Shown: piece after piece, positions 1 to 10,059 of the stretch
Position numbering within the stretch: the stretch's first letter is position 1
Layout of the letters: each line of letters opens with the position of its first letter
Assembly (NCBI GenBank): GCA_963969345.1
Contig: OZ017770.1
Span: 8,503,246-8,567,245 of the forward strand
DNA length: 64,000 nucleotides
Source: Turbatrix aceti
Taxonomy: Eukaryota; Nematoda; Chromadorea; Rhabditida; Panagrolaimidae
Direction: 5' to 3'
Position numbers and translations under genes: made by a program
Notes under the pieces: model-generated
The model's input: only the letters and a program-made list of their open reading frames with translations
Told to the model about the DNA's origin: nothing
Database searches by the model: none

Positions 1-290
1 AAACAAATCACTTACGCCACCGTTTGGATATTTTCTGAAGCTGTCCTATTTTTTTAAATTTTTTTGCACAGTTTTTCTAAACGCTCATTACAGGAAATAA
101 ACGATTACTAATGGTGTAGGCATGTGATGATCACGCCTTGTCACGTTCTTTGAAAAGACTCGTGCGACACGTGCAAAAAAACATTGATACCACACACCAA
201 GCAAGATCAACGTTTTTTATCTTTGATGATTCACGAACATTGAATTCACATGACTTTATTTATTAAAAAAAGACGAGCAGCGATGACTAA

Positions 291-443
291 ATGGTCAGTG
301 GTCGCTTTGATGCCTGTGTTCTGCGCATCAACGACGCTTGTTGCGGCCAGAACATTGAAACTGTCAAGGATATCCTGCAACTTGACGCAAATCTTTGCCC
401 CCGTCGTGGCGCTCATGGCTACGCAAGTTCTTCGAACTGCTGA
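291..443 (+). pseudogene. C-terminal relic of a Skp1-like gene
   Basis: The reading frame matches the C-terminal third of the intact Skp1-like paralogues at 10.2-10.7 and 15.8-16.4 kb, including an R-F-D-A-C then R-I-N-D-A-C pattern and an I-E-T-V-K-D-I-L-Q-L helix. The stop codon is at 441. An in-frame TAA immediately precedes the ATG at 291, and no POZ-domain start is visible upstream, so about 50 codons survive. I infer a decayed copy; a short expressed protein cannot be excluded. Confidence 0.6.
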
Positions 444-764
444 ATGATGTTAATATAATCGTCTGAATTTTTAACATCGGTTTTATTCACAACCACTTAT
501 TTATAATTATCCACCAATGTAAAAAACTAATATTTGTATTGAACGTACTTTTTAAAAATTAGTAATAAACTGAGTGAAACAAATGTTGTGTAGATAAATG
601 AAAGATGTAAAAAAAAAACACTGTGTATTGAGCGAAAAAAAGGATAGTAAATGCGAAATTTTGTAAACCTTAAAGGCCACAAGGCTCAGAAAAATTATCA
701 GATGGTGAAATCTGTTGTCTTTAGGATATCTTTCCGGTTTTGATTAAGGAAACAATACAGAAAT
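444..764. other. Non-coding spacer
   Basis: AT-rich sequence between the Skp1-like relic and the 3' end of the minus-strand gene that ends at 765. I see only homopolymer runs and no supportable gene. Confidence 0.6.
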
Positions 765-1891
765 TTACACTTCGTTATCCTGACGTTCTAAGCTGTGCTT
801 CAGCATCTGTTCGACCAAATTGGTGTTGTTGCTGTTCTCAATGTTCTGGTGCAAGCTCTGGCTATTTGTAGGCGGGAAACTGCTTGGGTCAACCGATGTT
901 GTCTTAGGAGAGATGTCGTTGGCCTGAAAAAAATTATAAAGTGTTGATTTTTTTGTTCACGAACATTGGGCGGAGCAGTGGTGGTAAAGTTGGTGTTTGG
1001 AACAGCCAAATTGACGCGGTTATTAATGGTCTCAGTGTCCTCCTCGTCTTTCATGTCAATGCGGTAGATGTAAGTAAAATATCCCAGCTGCAATGACATT
1101 TTTTATGATAACTAAACGTGCGTTATTCTTACCGGAAAAATCAACCGAACGTTGGTGTTTTTTGCAACAAGGTTAAAAAGCATATTGTCATTTTTCATCA
1201 ATTCGTCGGCGAGATAAGATGGGCTCTCTGAAAAATAAATTAAGCGCTGTTTTTTGCAGTAGAAATGGCATTACGTTGATCTGAAAAAGCACCGCATTAA
1301 AAATATTATAACAACTTAAAAAATTTCAGAAACTCACGTTTTAATGTTTTCAGATCGGACACACAAGATCCCGGAGGGCGTACCCAGTAGCAACTTCCGG
1401 CAACAATACACGGAGGCGCAAACGTCATTGACGTGCAAAGCAGGGCAGGTGAATAGGTTCTGTCGGCGTCGATTGAACCACGGTAAATCTCCATAATGCG
1501 ATCACTGCCATCTCGGATGACAACGCTGCCAGGTTTGATCGCAATGGTTAAATTTGGTGGCATTAACTGTTTTGCAGCTTTGCAAACATCAGGAGGTCCC
1601 AAAGCTCTGACAAAGACGTCACTCATCCATCCTTTGCAGTTCCAGGCGTAGTACAGTCTATCTAAAATTAACACAGTCGTAAAATATCAAGAAGGATAGC
1701 CAAACTTACTTCCGTAATCAAAAACGAGCTCTGCACCGAGGTTTTCGAGAAACAAGATCATCTAAAGGATTTTATGTAAAAAATCAAAAAACTTTATAGT
1801 TTTTCAAAATTAAAATTACTTGTTTGTTGGGTAGTCGGAATCGCAGATACCGGGCAAAAAACCCCAACAGCTCTTTGATTTCGGTTCGCAT
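765..1891 (-). CDS. Hypothetical multi-exon protein
   Basis: I do not recognise this protein. The ATG is at 1891 and the stop at 765-767. Minus-strand GT...AG introns join about six exons in one frame. The first gives an N-terminus beginning MRTEIKELLGFF. The second begins MILFLENLGAEL. The long central exon (about 1670-1345) carries YYAWNCKGWMSDVFVRALG and a cysteine-containing region near GSCYWVRPPGSC. The last exons encode YFTYIYRIDMKDEED and an Asn/Ser-rich tail ending LERQDNEV, about 310 residues in all. The intron near 1340-1230 could contain a 6-nt micro-exon (ATCAAC, both sides look spliced) or simply be longer; both keep frame. No signal peptide or TM segment is obvious. Confidence is moderate for a gene and low for each exon edge. 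Confidence 0.6.
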
Positions 1892-2640
1892 TTTTTAATA
1901 ATCTAAAATTTTTTATACAATTTATTTTTAACGTATGTATTTTTTTTTTTTTTAATTTTCAGTACATATAACCAGCAGACTAAAAGAAATATGTTACCTA
2001 AATTCAGATGTGAATATAGGAGGCTTGATGGTCTGGTGCACCTCCTTGGAACATCTGATTAGCATTCATAGCCCCTATGTACTTTCCGACTTGCCTTGCC
2101 TTTGCCCATCGTTATTTACCTTTCGGCAGCTCCGGCAACTTCTTTGACACAAACGGACCTGGCGGCACTGAATCGCAATGTAGGATAGACAACAAGGCAT
2201 TGCCGTTTTTAAAAAAGGTCAGGATCGAAAGCAACGAACTCTGTGAAAAAAGCCGCGCATCTCGAAGATCCTGTTTTTATGGCTCTTCTTGAAAAAAAAT
2301 GCAAAATTTTTTGTCAACAATAAAGACGCATTCGTTAAAATCAATTATGCGCGAAAAACAATTTTTGTTTATGCGCTTATAAAAAGAGTTTGATGTGCAT
2401 AAGTCGTTAGCATTCGAAGTGTGAAGGCATAAACACAATATTACTCATCCCTGCGAACAAAGAAATTTTTGCGACAAATCACTGAACTCTTTCCTATTTC
2501 TAGTTGTCGGATTTCCTTTTATTCTTTTTTTTGTGAGATATTTATGTGTTTAAATTTTAATATTCCCGAAAAAATATGATATCAAATTGCACATATACAT
2601 ATTATTCTTTGATGCTTCTTATCACCCACAACCGCGTCAA
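1892..2640. other. Intergenic stretch with one weak ORF
   Basis: Mostly AT-rich. An ATG-initiated 71-codon ORF (2077-2292, plus) has an acceptor-like TTTTCAG upstream near 1960, but it resembles nothing I know and I do not call it a gene. Confidence 0.4.
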
Positions 2641-3200
2641 TTTGGCTTTATTTATTTCACCATTAAATGATTCTTAAAAACACACATGGGTTAGTTACTT
2701 GTATCATGATTTTTTTACGAAAAACAGTTTAATTTTTTTGTTGTGTTACAAATTATTCCGTCGTGCTCACTCACGCTCGGTACAAAAAGATTGGCACATG
2801 ATTCTTTTTTTTTCCAGCTAGAAGTACTGGGACCGTTCGTAATGTCGTCAGTGACCAGCTGATTGTCGGTACAACGAAGGACGACAGGTTCGTTGAGGTT
2901 CACCATTTTTTAATCTGCGTCTGAAATAAAAAAATATAAAAAACGAAAACGTAAGGAAACGCGATCATTTTTACATCGGGAGCTGCACGGTGTCTTTACA
3001 TTTGCAAACCAATGACTGCACAATCAAATAAATGATTTCTCTTGAGAGCGCGTGCATTCGTTCTTCGACACTGTTTCAATGGAGCTCTACGATCCGTGTT
3101 ACACAGCTATTTGACAGTTCGGTGTCTGGTCGCTGCGACTGCGAACAGATTGTTGTAATACAAAAACAACTAACTATCCGTCATGGCAGGAGTGCAAAAG
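2640..3200. repeat. Left copy of duplicated Skp1-like segment
   Basis: This block is homologous, in the same orientation, to about 10060-11040. The shared parts are the 3' flank, the gene start and about 300 bp upstream of the gene, including the run CAAACCAATGACTGCACAAT. Here most of the coding region has been deleted. The divergence, including many small indels in the flanks, suggests this duplication is older than the 9.1/14.6 kb pair. Confidence 0.85.
2715..2906 (-). pseudogene. Internally deleted Skp1-like gene
   Basis: The first 19 residues (MVNLNEPVVLRCTDNQLVT) equal the start of the intact gene at 10752. The frame then jumps to the last residues of that gene (NGPSTSS). About 435 bp, including the intron and nearly the whole domain, are missing. 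The original TGA has become TGG, so the ORF reads on into former 3' flank up to 2715. It retains an ORF of 63 codons but no Skp1 fold, so it is very likely a pseudogene. Confidence 0.85.
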
Positions 3201-3550
3201 CTTTTTTGCATGTATATCATTGCGTGCATTTTGAAAATTGTGCTTATGAACTTTATAAAAATAAATGTTGCTCACATTTGTGTAGGTTAGCAAAGTTTGC
3301 TTGCACGTAAGACCAGAAGAAAAGCGAGACGGTTTTTAGATTTAAAAAAATGAATGTCATCCGAAAAAAAATTTTTTTTTTGAATTCTGCATTTGCTTTC
3401 TGCTGGGATACACAAGGATTTTGGAGCCAATTGTGTTGAATCGCACATTTCTTCGAATTACATATTTCTGGCGCAGTCCTACAGTATGCTTTTTGAGTGT
3501 TTAAACTTGCAAATCAAAGCTTACGCCAATATTCATGTATTCCTTTGCTG
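3201..3550. other. Non-coding spacer
   Basis: No supportable gene. Low-complexity A/T runs lie around 3350-3380. Confidence 0.5.
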
Positions 3551-3727
3551 TCACCAATAAAAGACAACAATGTGCTTATTCTTCTGAGACGATGTCATAC
3601 AGAACGGTAGGTTGCCGATGTAATAATAGAGGTAGCTCATATTGTAAAGATGACTTTTGTTACCAGCTGCATTGCCCGGTGCAGCGTCATCAAAGTACAT
3701 AAAAAACAAGCGGATGAAGCTTTGTAG

Positions 3728-4132
3728 ACAGTGTAACGCAAACCAAAATTCTTGCCTTCGCCTTCGCCTTCGCCTCCGGAGGCGAAGGCGAAGGCGATGA
3801 AGGCGCCTCCAGAGACGGAGGCGATCAGAGGCGCCTTTGGTGTCAAATCTCAAATTTTCTCTTACAAAATCATAGCAGAAAGCGAAATTATGATAATAGA
3901 AGGCTTTTAATTCTATTAAATAAAGTGGTAAAACTGTTTTTTGACTATTTGTGGTTAGAATTTAAAGCCATTCAAATTTTTTGTTCAAAATTGTAAAGGT
4001 CTGAAGGCGATGGAGGCGAAGGCAATTGGAGGCGATCAATTTTTTGCCTTCGCCTTCGCCTTCGCCTCCGGAGGCGAAGGCGATCTGAAGGCGCCTCCGG
4101 GGGCGATGAAGGCGAAGGCGATGTTACACTGT
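3728..4132. mobile_element. MITE-like element with TIRs and 6-bp TSD
   Basis: The 405-bp element is bounded by the 10-bp inverted repeat ACAGTGTAAC (3728-3737) and GTTACACTGT (4123-4132). It is flanked by the direct repeat TTGTAG (3722-3727 and 4133-4138), a perfect 6-bp target-site duplication. Inside, both ends carry GCCTTCGCC repeats folding into large palindromes centred on CCTCCGGAGG at about 3777 and 4067. There is no ORF of transposase size, so it must be non-autonomous. The TSD length and TIR do not let me assign a superfamily. Confidence 0.85.
3755..3800. repeat. About 40-bp perfect palindrome of GGCGAAGGC units
   Basis: The arms of about 20 nt on either side of position 3777/3778 are exact reverse complements, built from GCCTTC/GAAGGC hexamers. 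A second, shorter copy is centred near 4067. Both lie inside the MITE and would extrude or form strong hairpins. Confidence 0.85.
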
Positions 4133-4396
4133 TTGTAGATGCACCAATTCCCTTTTGGGCAGGCTGAACTATTATTCATGAGCGTCTTTGTACAGATTAA
4201 TTGGACTGTGAAGTAAAAATAAGCCATTTTCTCACATCTGATGACTTCAGCAATGCCGGGAACGATTCTTTCAGAGAACATGGAAAACCAACAAACTGCC
4301 ATTAACAGGCGCTCAGATTAGAAAAAAATCAACGTCATCGTGCTCGACTGTTTTGGGCGACTTTATAAAAGTTTTTGCACGCCCTCATTACTTGAT

Positions 4397-4762
4397 AACT
4401 CGCTTATCGGTTGTATTATGAAAATCTTAAATTTATATTTTAAACATATTTTGCTATTAGTGATAAACAAAAAGATGGTGTTTTTGGGGGCTGTATGCGT
4501 CCCACGATCCGGACGCACCCCCTTTTTTTTTTAAACTGTTATTCAATGATTCACCTTGGAATTAGACTATTTTTTTTTTTATAACTGTTATTCAATGATA
4601 CACTCTGGATTTTAAACTTTAAAGTAAAGTTTTTATCCCCATTGCGCATGGCAAGATTTGATCCAGGGCCAGTCACCACGTGACATGAAAACTGAACCAC
4701 TGTACCAACCCACCCCCGAAATCAGCAATTGATTTGGACTATATTCGCCGACGATTTTTTCC
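4397..4762 (-). repeat. SINE-like repeat with tRNA-like head, copy 1
   Basis: Read on the minus strand, it contains TGGTACAGTGG (fits the RNA polymerase III A box TRGYNNARNGG). About 43 nt later comes GGATCAAATCT (a degenerate B box), which is the normal tRNA spacing. Then follow two copies of a GAATAACAGTT-plus-A-tract unit and a hairpin tail (GTGCGTCC...GGGACGC). Its full length recurs inverted at 19139-19446. The A/B boxes suggest a tRNA-derived SINE; the extra roughly 50 nt upstream of the A box is atypical. Confidence 0.6.
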
Positions 4763-5369
4763 GGAGTCTAGAGGTTGTAATTCATTCCAATTTGAATTAG
4801 GGCATATTAGTTTTTGGTAATTTTTTCCAAACGAACCAAAATGCGTGAAGTGATAAGGCATTTAAAAAAAGTAAAAATTGTTTAAAAAATATTACTTTTT
4901 CTATTTTTTTCTCGAACGTGTTCGTAGTTACTTTTTTGATAGAAATAACGATTTTTAACATAAGGACCGCGAAGCGCTCTAATAAACATCCTATTCCGCA
5001 ACGCTAGGTGTGCATACATGTTCAGGTGTTATTGTGCTTGCTTCTATTCTTGCTAACGCTTGCGTATAAGTCCGCCAGATTTTATTTCAACAGGACGATT
5101 AGGTAGATACAGCTTTTTACCAAAATCTGCAGACAATGTCAAAAATCCAGAAAAACTCGACAGTGCGCAACACTTTCTACAAAAAAAATGCAGTTGAACG
5201 TAAAAAAAGGAACAGCAAAAATTCTTTGTAGTGAGATTGTTAAAGCAATTTTTATAATAGGTTTCACACATACACAAATGTCAATTGGTTATGTAACGAA
5301 AAATTTACAGAAAACATGATTAAACGTTTTTTGACAACATGAACGGACGAGCAAAAACACATGAAACAG
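4763..5369. other. Intergenic
   Basis: AT-rich sequence up to the 3' end of the DDI1-like gene. A short minus-strand ORF (5053-5277) is Cys/Phe-rich without recognisable similarity, and I do not call it. Confidence 0.4.
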
Positions 5370-6798
5370 TTAGTAGAGGTATTGAGGCTTGCTAGACTTG
5401 AGGAGCTTATACGCTCTGAAGAGATCGTAATTTGCATTTTCAAGGACTTGTTGTACGTCGTTCACACGAAATCCAAATTGCGACAGAGTTCGAACGTATC
5501 TGTTAACGAAGCAGCGAGCAGGAATCTCTTTGGCGATGTGGTTACGGGCGATGGAAGCATATTCGGTTGCGGATATGAACGGCACGGAGTGATGCGGGGC
5601 GGTGAGTTTCTGGTTGTCGTTATCAATGACGTAGCCGTTGAGCCGCAAAAATTCGCTGCCGAGAACAATGGTTCCGTTGTAAACGTTGATTGTCGTGAAA
5701 AACAAAGCGCATGAAAAGTCGTTCAGAGTGACGTCGGTGATGTGAACCTTGACGTTGTGGTGAATGACGCCGCCGGGCCCCTTGACGTTGTATATCGTGT
5801 TGACGAAATCAGATTTGATGTAATCAATGGCGAACTGCATTGGGACAGCGGAGAATTTGATTGAAGGATCGACCATGGCAGCCGTCAGCTTGTTGCCAAA
5901 TTCAATGTACACAAAAGGGCCTTTCACTTTCGGTTTTGAAACACTATTTGGATTGGGGATGCAGCTACGACCCCACTTGATACAGTACTTGTATTTTTCA
6001 TATTTGTCGTACTGGTTAATCAACAATTCCAGCTCCCGAGTCGGCTGTTTGGCGAACTTTTGACGATTTTTTGCTGCTTCACGGTCGCAGTAGTCTACGG
6101 CATGACAAAATCTGCCTGAAAGCAAAAAAATAACGTTTTTTGAAGGAAAAAAGAACTTACGGAAAGAAAGACAGTGAAATGCAATCGGATATCGACTGGC
6201 GAAGCGCTGAGCCACGATGGGATTGGAAAGTTGCATTAACAGTAGCTCCTTGCGCACAGTCTCTGACATCGGTGCTCCTGGATGCCGACGAGGGACGTGA
6301 ATGGCTTTGACAATGTTGCGAACGGCAGGATTCAGAATGTAGCGAGATCGGGTAGGCGTGATCGGCATAGCCCAAACCTGTGACGATTCTTTGATGCCAA
6401 CATCCTGAAAAATAATTTATTTAGAATAAACAACCCGGACTACGACTCGATAAACATACCTTCAGCTTAAGATGCATCTTTCGAAAATCGATAATGAAAA
6501 ATTTTTTGTCGACGCAGAGAAAAAAGACATTCGGGAAATTCCGCAACGTTGCATTCCTCCAAGTGCGTATGGATATGTTGCTTGAAAAGCACTGGGGGTA
6601 AACACGATCAGAGCCGTGCACATAGAAGGTACTTAACATTGTATTCGGAATGTCAGAAACCTGAAATTTATATAAAATATCAAACCCGGTCTTGATTATT
6701 GCACCACAGCCAAAACACTTCAAAGCACACGGCAATATCGAACCAATTAGTAATAAATATTTCCTGGGTAACGGCGAAAACCTGCACCCCGATGTCAT
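5370..6798 (-). CDS. Divergent DDI1-like ubiquitin shuttle protein
   Basis: At least three exons joined by short introns (about 6415-6458 and 6118-6162). Order of parts: a UBL-like stretch (DFRKMHLKLKDVGIKESSQV); a helical region with LLLMQLSNP and QKFAKQPTRELELLI, like the DDI1 HDD region; a retropepsin-like fold (VYIEFGNKLTAAMVDPS at 5870, then GTIVLGSEFLRLNGYVID); and a C-terminal UBA-like segment (LSQFGFRVNDVQQVLENAN). DDI1 is known to deliver ubiquitinated cargo to the proteasome and to cleave substrates such as SKN-1A/NRF1. Here the D-[ST]-G-A signature reads V-D-P-S-I, so the aspartate may remain but the glycine is gone. The 5' exon is uncertain: the ATG at 6798 precedes a possible 5' intron. 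It sits inside the Skp1-like cluster. Confidence 0.7.
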
Positions 6799-7030
6799 GA
6801 CGATAATACTAGACGCTATTCAGCTCCAGCATTCACGCTCTGAACTCACGAGGAAAAAAAAGCGCCACAACGATCGATCGATCAACAGACTGTGAGTGCA
6901 GTCATCGCAGTCAGCCGAACAATCATTTTGATAACCCGTGTGCCTCAAAAATCAACTTTTTTGCAAGGTGTTTGTTTTTTTGCCGCGTAAGAAAGGGTTT
7001 TTTTTTGCTGTGATTTTATTTCATTCATTC

Positions 7031-7268
7031 TTAATAGCGTAATCCAATAATCCGTTGTACGCACATCTGATTTATGATGCCTTCTGATTTTGTTGCCTCA
7101 GACCTGAATCCTTGGCGGTTCCAAAAATTATGCCTTTCGTACGTCCCTGCCCTTCGTAGAAGGCAAAAGAACAAATACTCAGGAATCATGACATATACAC
7201 TACCACTGGTAACCATGCGGGGGCAGATGTTTTTGTCTAATATCTCCATCGCCTTATATGCACCTATG
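7031..7268 (-). CDS. Possible exon of unknown protein
   Basis: An open frame following an acceptor-like CATAG at about 7263, with coding-like composition (YVMIPEYLFFCLLRRAGTY, NFWNRQGFRSEATKSEG) and a stop at 7031. No ATG opens it. It lies upstream of the DDI1-like gene on the same strand but ends before it. I do not recognise it; it could be an exon or a relic. Confidence 0.3.
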
Positions 7269-7850
7269 GTCACGGATGTTGTGTAAAACCGATAAAACTA
7301 AGCAAATTCCAGAGAAACAGAGAAAATACTATTTTTTCCCCTTTTAAGACGCGAGCGCGGGTGCATTCTCATGATTTTTTTGTGTTATTTTTTTTTTTCA
7401 AAAAGAAACAACTTATTCCTTACATTCGTGCTCGTTGATAATCGGATGAGTTGTATAATATTATGTAAATTAAATAAATTGAACAAAAACGCTAACATCA
7501 TTGGACGAAAAGCTTGCCGACAAGCATTCAAAATTCAAACGCGCTGTAGAAAATCGACGTAAAAATGACCTAGCAAAAGCGATCATGATTGTCATTCTTT
7601 AAAAATATTATATGTGGCGCATCAGTCTCAAACATTCTGAATAAAAATTATATCGCTTTTGAAAAATGATTTTATCCGGCAGAAAAACAATAAAATCAGT
7701 TATTTTTTGTGTTTCTTTAAACCTGTTTTTTTTTCATGATTTTTTTTTGTTCATCCTCTGTCTTCTTTTTTTCCATTTTTTTATTGTTGTTTAAAAAACG
7801 AACTAATTAAAGTGTAAAAAAATATCCGGAAGAATATGTAACGTTACACG

Positions 7851-8150
7851 AAGCGAACTCGGATCGCAAAGTACGATCCTCTATGGGTTAAGCATGAAGT
7901 AACATCCGTATGAACAATTGCCTGAGACGAAGAACTTTCAAACGTTGTTTACGTTATGTGTTTTTTACAGCATCCACTCACTCATTGCATTCATCCTTTG
8001 CAAGCCAACAAAAACGCCAGCGTTAACGTGCACCCCTGTGCGCACACATTTGATATTTACATAATGTTTGTCCGCCTCTCTCGTTTTTCCTTTGCTCTCG
8101 ATTTCAATGTTGTACATTATTGCACGAACGAGACTAGACAATTTTGAATG
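7851..8150 (+). repeat. Upstream cassette, copy i (orphan)
   Basis: Homologous to 11810-12135. Shared landmarks are TTAAGCATGAAGTAAC, TTGCCTGAGAC, the CAGCATCCACTC...CATTGCAT block and ATTGCACGAACGAGAC. The other three copies each lie just upstream of a Skp1-like start codon; here no such gene follows. I infer a promoter/5' region left behind after gene loss. Confidence 0.7.
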
Positions 8151-8233
8151 TATGATTACGGTAAGTAGGAAAGCACGAATTGATAACTTTTGCATAACTT
8201 TATATTTATAACAGCGTTTTCTAATTTGACTTT

Positions 8234-8445
8234 TTGTATCGTTCGCTCCGCAACAGATTTTTTATTTTTTTAGCTCGCAATTCTTATTTTTTTCCTTTTC
8301 TCAAGCCCGCTCCGCTCGCGCTCTTTATTTTATTTCATTCTGTCACTCGCTCCGCTCATGCTCCTTATTTTTTCTGTCTTGTACCGCTTGCTCCGCTCCC
8401 GCTTGCTCAGGAGCTCAGGAGCGGAGCGAAGAGCGCATGCAGCTT
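8234..8445. repeat. CTCCGCT-rich degenerate repeat with hairpin
   Basis: A CGCTCCGCT motif recurs about every 50 bp in pyrimidine-rich sequence. It ends in a perfect 10-bp inverted repeat (GCTCCGCTCC...GGAGCGGAGC) around 8390-8425. The strand asymmetry is strong. There is no coding evidence. Confidence 0.6.
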
Positions 8446-8689
8446 GGCCTTTCATTATCGGACATCATTGCAAAAAAAAGAGTACAACGACAACTAAAAA
8501 AAATAAACAAACAATGCTTGATTTTTTTGAATACACCTTTCGGTGTAGTTGATGCTTAAAAATTTATTTCTCTTACACTTTTGCTAAATACCTTTTTTTT
8601 CCATTCTCATGCTTATGAAAATTTTTTCTCTCTTTTGGTTACAATGCAAAAAATATTCTTACGAGCACTGCAAAAACTATAATAACTCG

Positions 8690-9108
8690 GTTAGAAAGAA
8701 GGAACTGTGAAAAGGTCAAGCAAGCAAAGATGGGCGACTTGTTTGCACTATTGCCTGAGACAAAGAGGCTTCAAACGTCGTTTACTCGGCGATATTTTGC
8801 ATTATTCACCACATCCGCTCCCTCATTACATCCTGCTTTTGCGAGCCGTCGAAATCACCGTGCGTTAGTGTCTGCCACTGTGCAAGGCAGTTCTGTTTTT
8901 GTTTTTCCACAGCACTGCAAAAACACGGATCTTAGAGACGCACAGTCCAATTGCCGCTCAAAGGGCTTTTTTTCATTTCCATTTTCTTTAGCGAGCACAA
9001 GCGCCCTGTCAGGTGATCAAGCGAGCGTCAATCGATCTTAAAATATTACCTAGTTACTGTTTATCAACTTTTGTTTAATTTTATAGGACAAAAAATCAAA
9101 CCGCACTC
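8690..9108 (+). promoter_or_regulatory. Upstream cassette, copy ii
   Basis: Nearly identical to 14205-14642 and partly similar to the cassettes at 7851 and 11810. It ends at a TTTTATAG acceptor 22 nt before the ATG at 9109, which could be a trans-splice site or the end of a 5' UTR intron. The duplicated sequence further upstream (about 8440-8560) is also shared with 13730-13870. I infer it carries the promoter and 5' UTR of the Skp1-like gene. Confidence 0.6.
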
Positions 9109-9582
9109 ATGATCGCCATTGCGATGACTGCTTTTGACGACCCGGTGCATATTCGCTGTACTAATTCCAGTGTCATCAACACGACCTACGGAGTCGTCAA
9201 GGAAAGCTCGGTTCTCCGCGACGCTTACCGTAAGTCGTTTTTTGTTTTTTTGTGTTGTTTTCATCATTTTTCAGATTTTGACGAGCACGTCATCATTCAA
9301 GCTCCCGGAGTGAGTTACGATCACATGAAACTGATCGTTCAGCTGCTCGAGCCCCACGCAAAGACGTATTACGACGAGAAAACCCATGACGAACTCAAAG
9401 CCGAGGTTCAGCTCCCCAGCGAGCCCTTGGTTCAGAAGCTCATCCAGCTCAACATGAATCTGATCAATAGTCTGAAAGAACACGCCAAGAACCTCGACAT
9501 TCCTCGTCTCCGCGACGCACTCGTTGTCGCTGAAGCCAAGCTTCGCCTCAAGAACGCGCGAGCCATTTTCCGCCTTTCCTGA
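9109..9582 (+). CDS. Skp1/POZ-like protein, copy A
   Basis: Two exons around a 45-nt intron (9230-9274), spliced in phase 1 after the codon for Tyr. The N-terminus has the POZ pattern D-P-V-H-I-R-C with a G-V-V-K-E-S-S helix. The C-terminal half has LKEHAKNLDIPRLRDALVV, which aligns with the Skp1 segment ...AANYLDIKGLLDLTC. Skp1 bridges cullin-1 and F-box proteins in SCF ubiquitin ligases, and nematodes carry expanded skr families. About 142 residues, shorter than canonical Skp1 (about 160), and lacking the F-box-contacting tail. Nearly identical to copy B at 14643. The first 25 codons differ from B only at synonymous sites, so both look functional. The intron is divisible by three, so retention would keep the frame. 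Confidence 0.8.
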   Translation: MIAIAMTAFDDPVHIRCTNSSVINTTYGVVKESSVLRDAYRKSFFVFLCCFHHFSDFDEHVIIQAPGVSYDHMKLIVQLLEPHAKTYYDEKTHDELKAEVQLPSEPLVQKLIQLNMNLINSLKEHAKNLDIPRLRDALVVAEAKLRLKNARAIFRLS

Positions 9583-10059
9583 ATATGTAATTCCAGGCCG
9601 ATTTTTGCCGTTTAGGGCAGATTTCTTCTTTTTATTATGTGTAACTCGGTTTATGTATTTCAATGTTCGTATATCATCAGAGATAAAAAAAACGTTGGTC
9701 TTGGTGTGTGGCAAAAACGTTTATTTTTTATTTTTGCACGAGTCGCACTAGTCTTTTCGAAGAACATGACAATCATCACATATTTACAACATTTGTAATC
9801 GATCATTTCCCGCGATGAGCGTTTAGAAAAACTGAACAGAAAGTTCAGGAAGTTCAAGTTCAGTAACAGAAAGTACAGCTTCAGGAAATGACAAAAGATT
9901 TGTTTGCAAAATATGTACTACGTAATAATTCGACGAGTACACAAAGATTTGTGTTCAATTTTTTTTTCAGAAGAATTTAGAAATCGTTTATGCTATTATA
10001 TGAGTTGATCACAATGAAAAAAATGTTTTGCCTTTTTACCTCATGTAATCGCATCAATA

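Larger units (their letters stand above)
3551..4165 (-). pseudogene. Transposase-like fragment split by a MITE
   Basis: Removing the 405-bp element at 3728-4132 plus one target-site copy restores a continuous minus-strand frame across the insertion point. It contains LQSFIRLFFMYFDDAAPGN and YYYIGNLPFCMTSS, ending at 3551. From memory, a Y-F-D-D, then N-x-x-G, then Y-x-x-x-G-N-L-P spacing recurs in transposase-derived hypothetical proteins of many animals (YFDDxExxNPLG...). I could not search for this. Only about 70 codons survive and upstream stops are close, so it is a relic. Confidence 0.45.

Noticed and set aside
4680..4740. A genuine tRNA gene at the A/B boxes
   Set aside because: No acceptor stem pairs, the anticodon arm is not convincing, and the B box is degenerate; it is part of a dispersed repeat.
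8730..9041. Open frame of about 100 codons in the upstream cassettes, also open at 14279-14581
   Set aside because: The two copies are too recent to show selection, and the homologous cassettes at 7851 and 11810 have frame-breaking indels. Best read as promoter/UTR.
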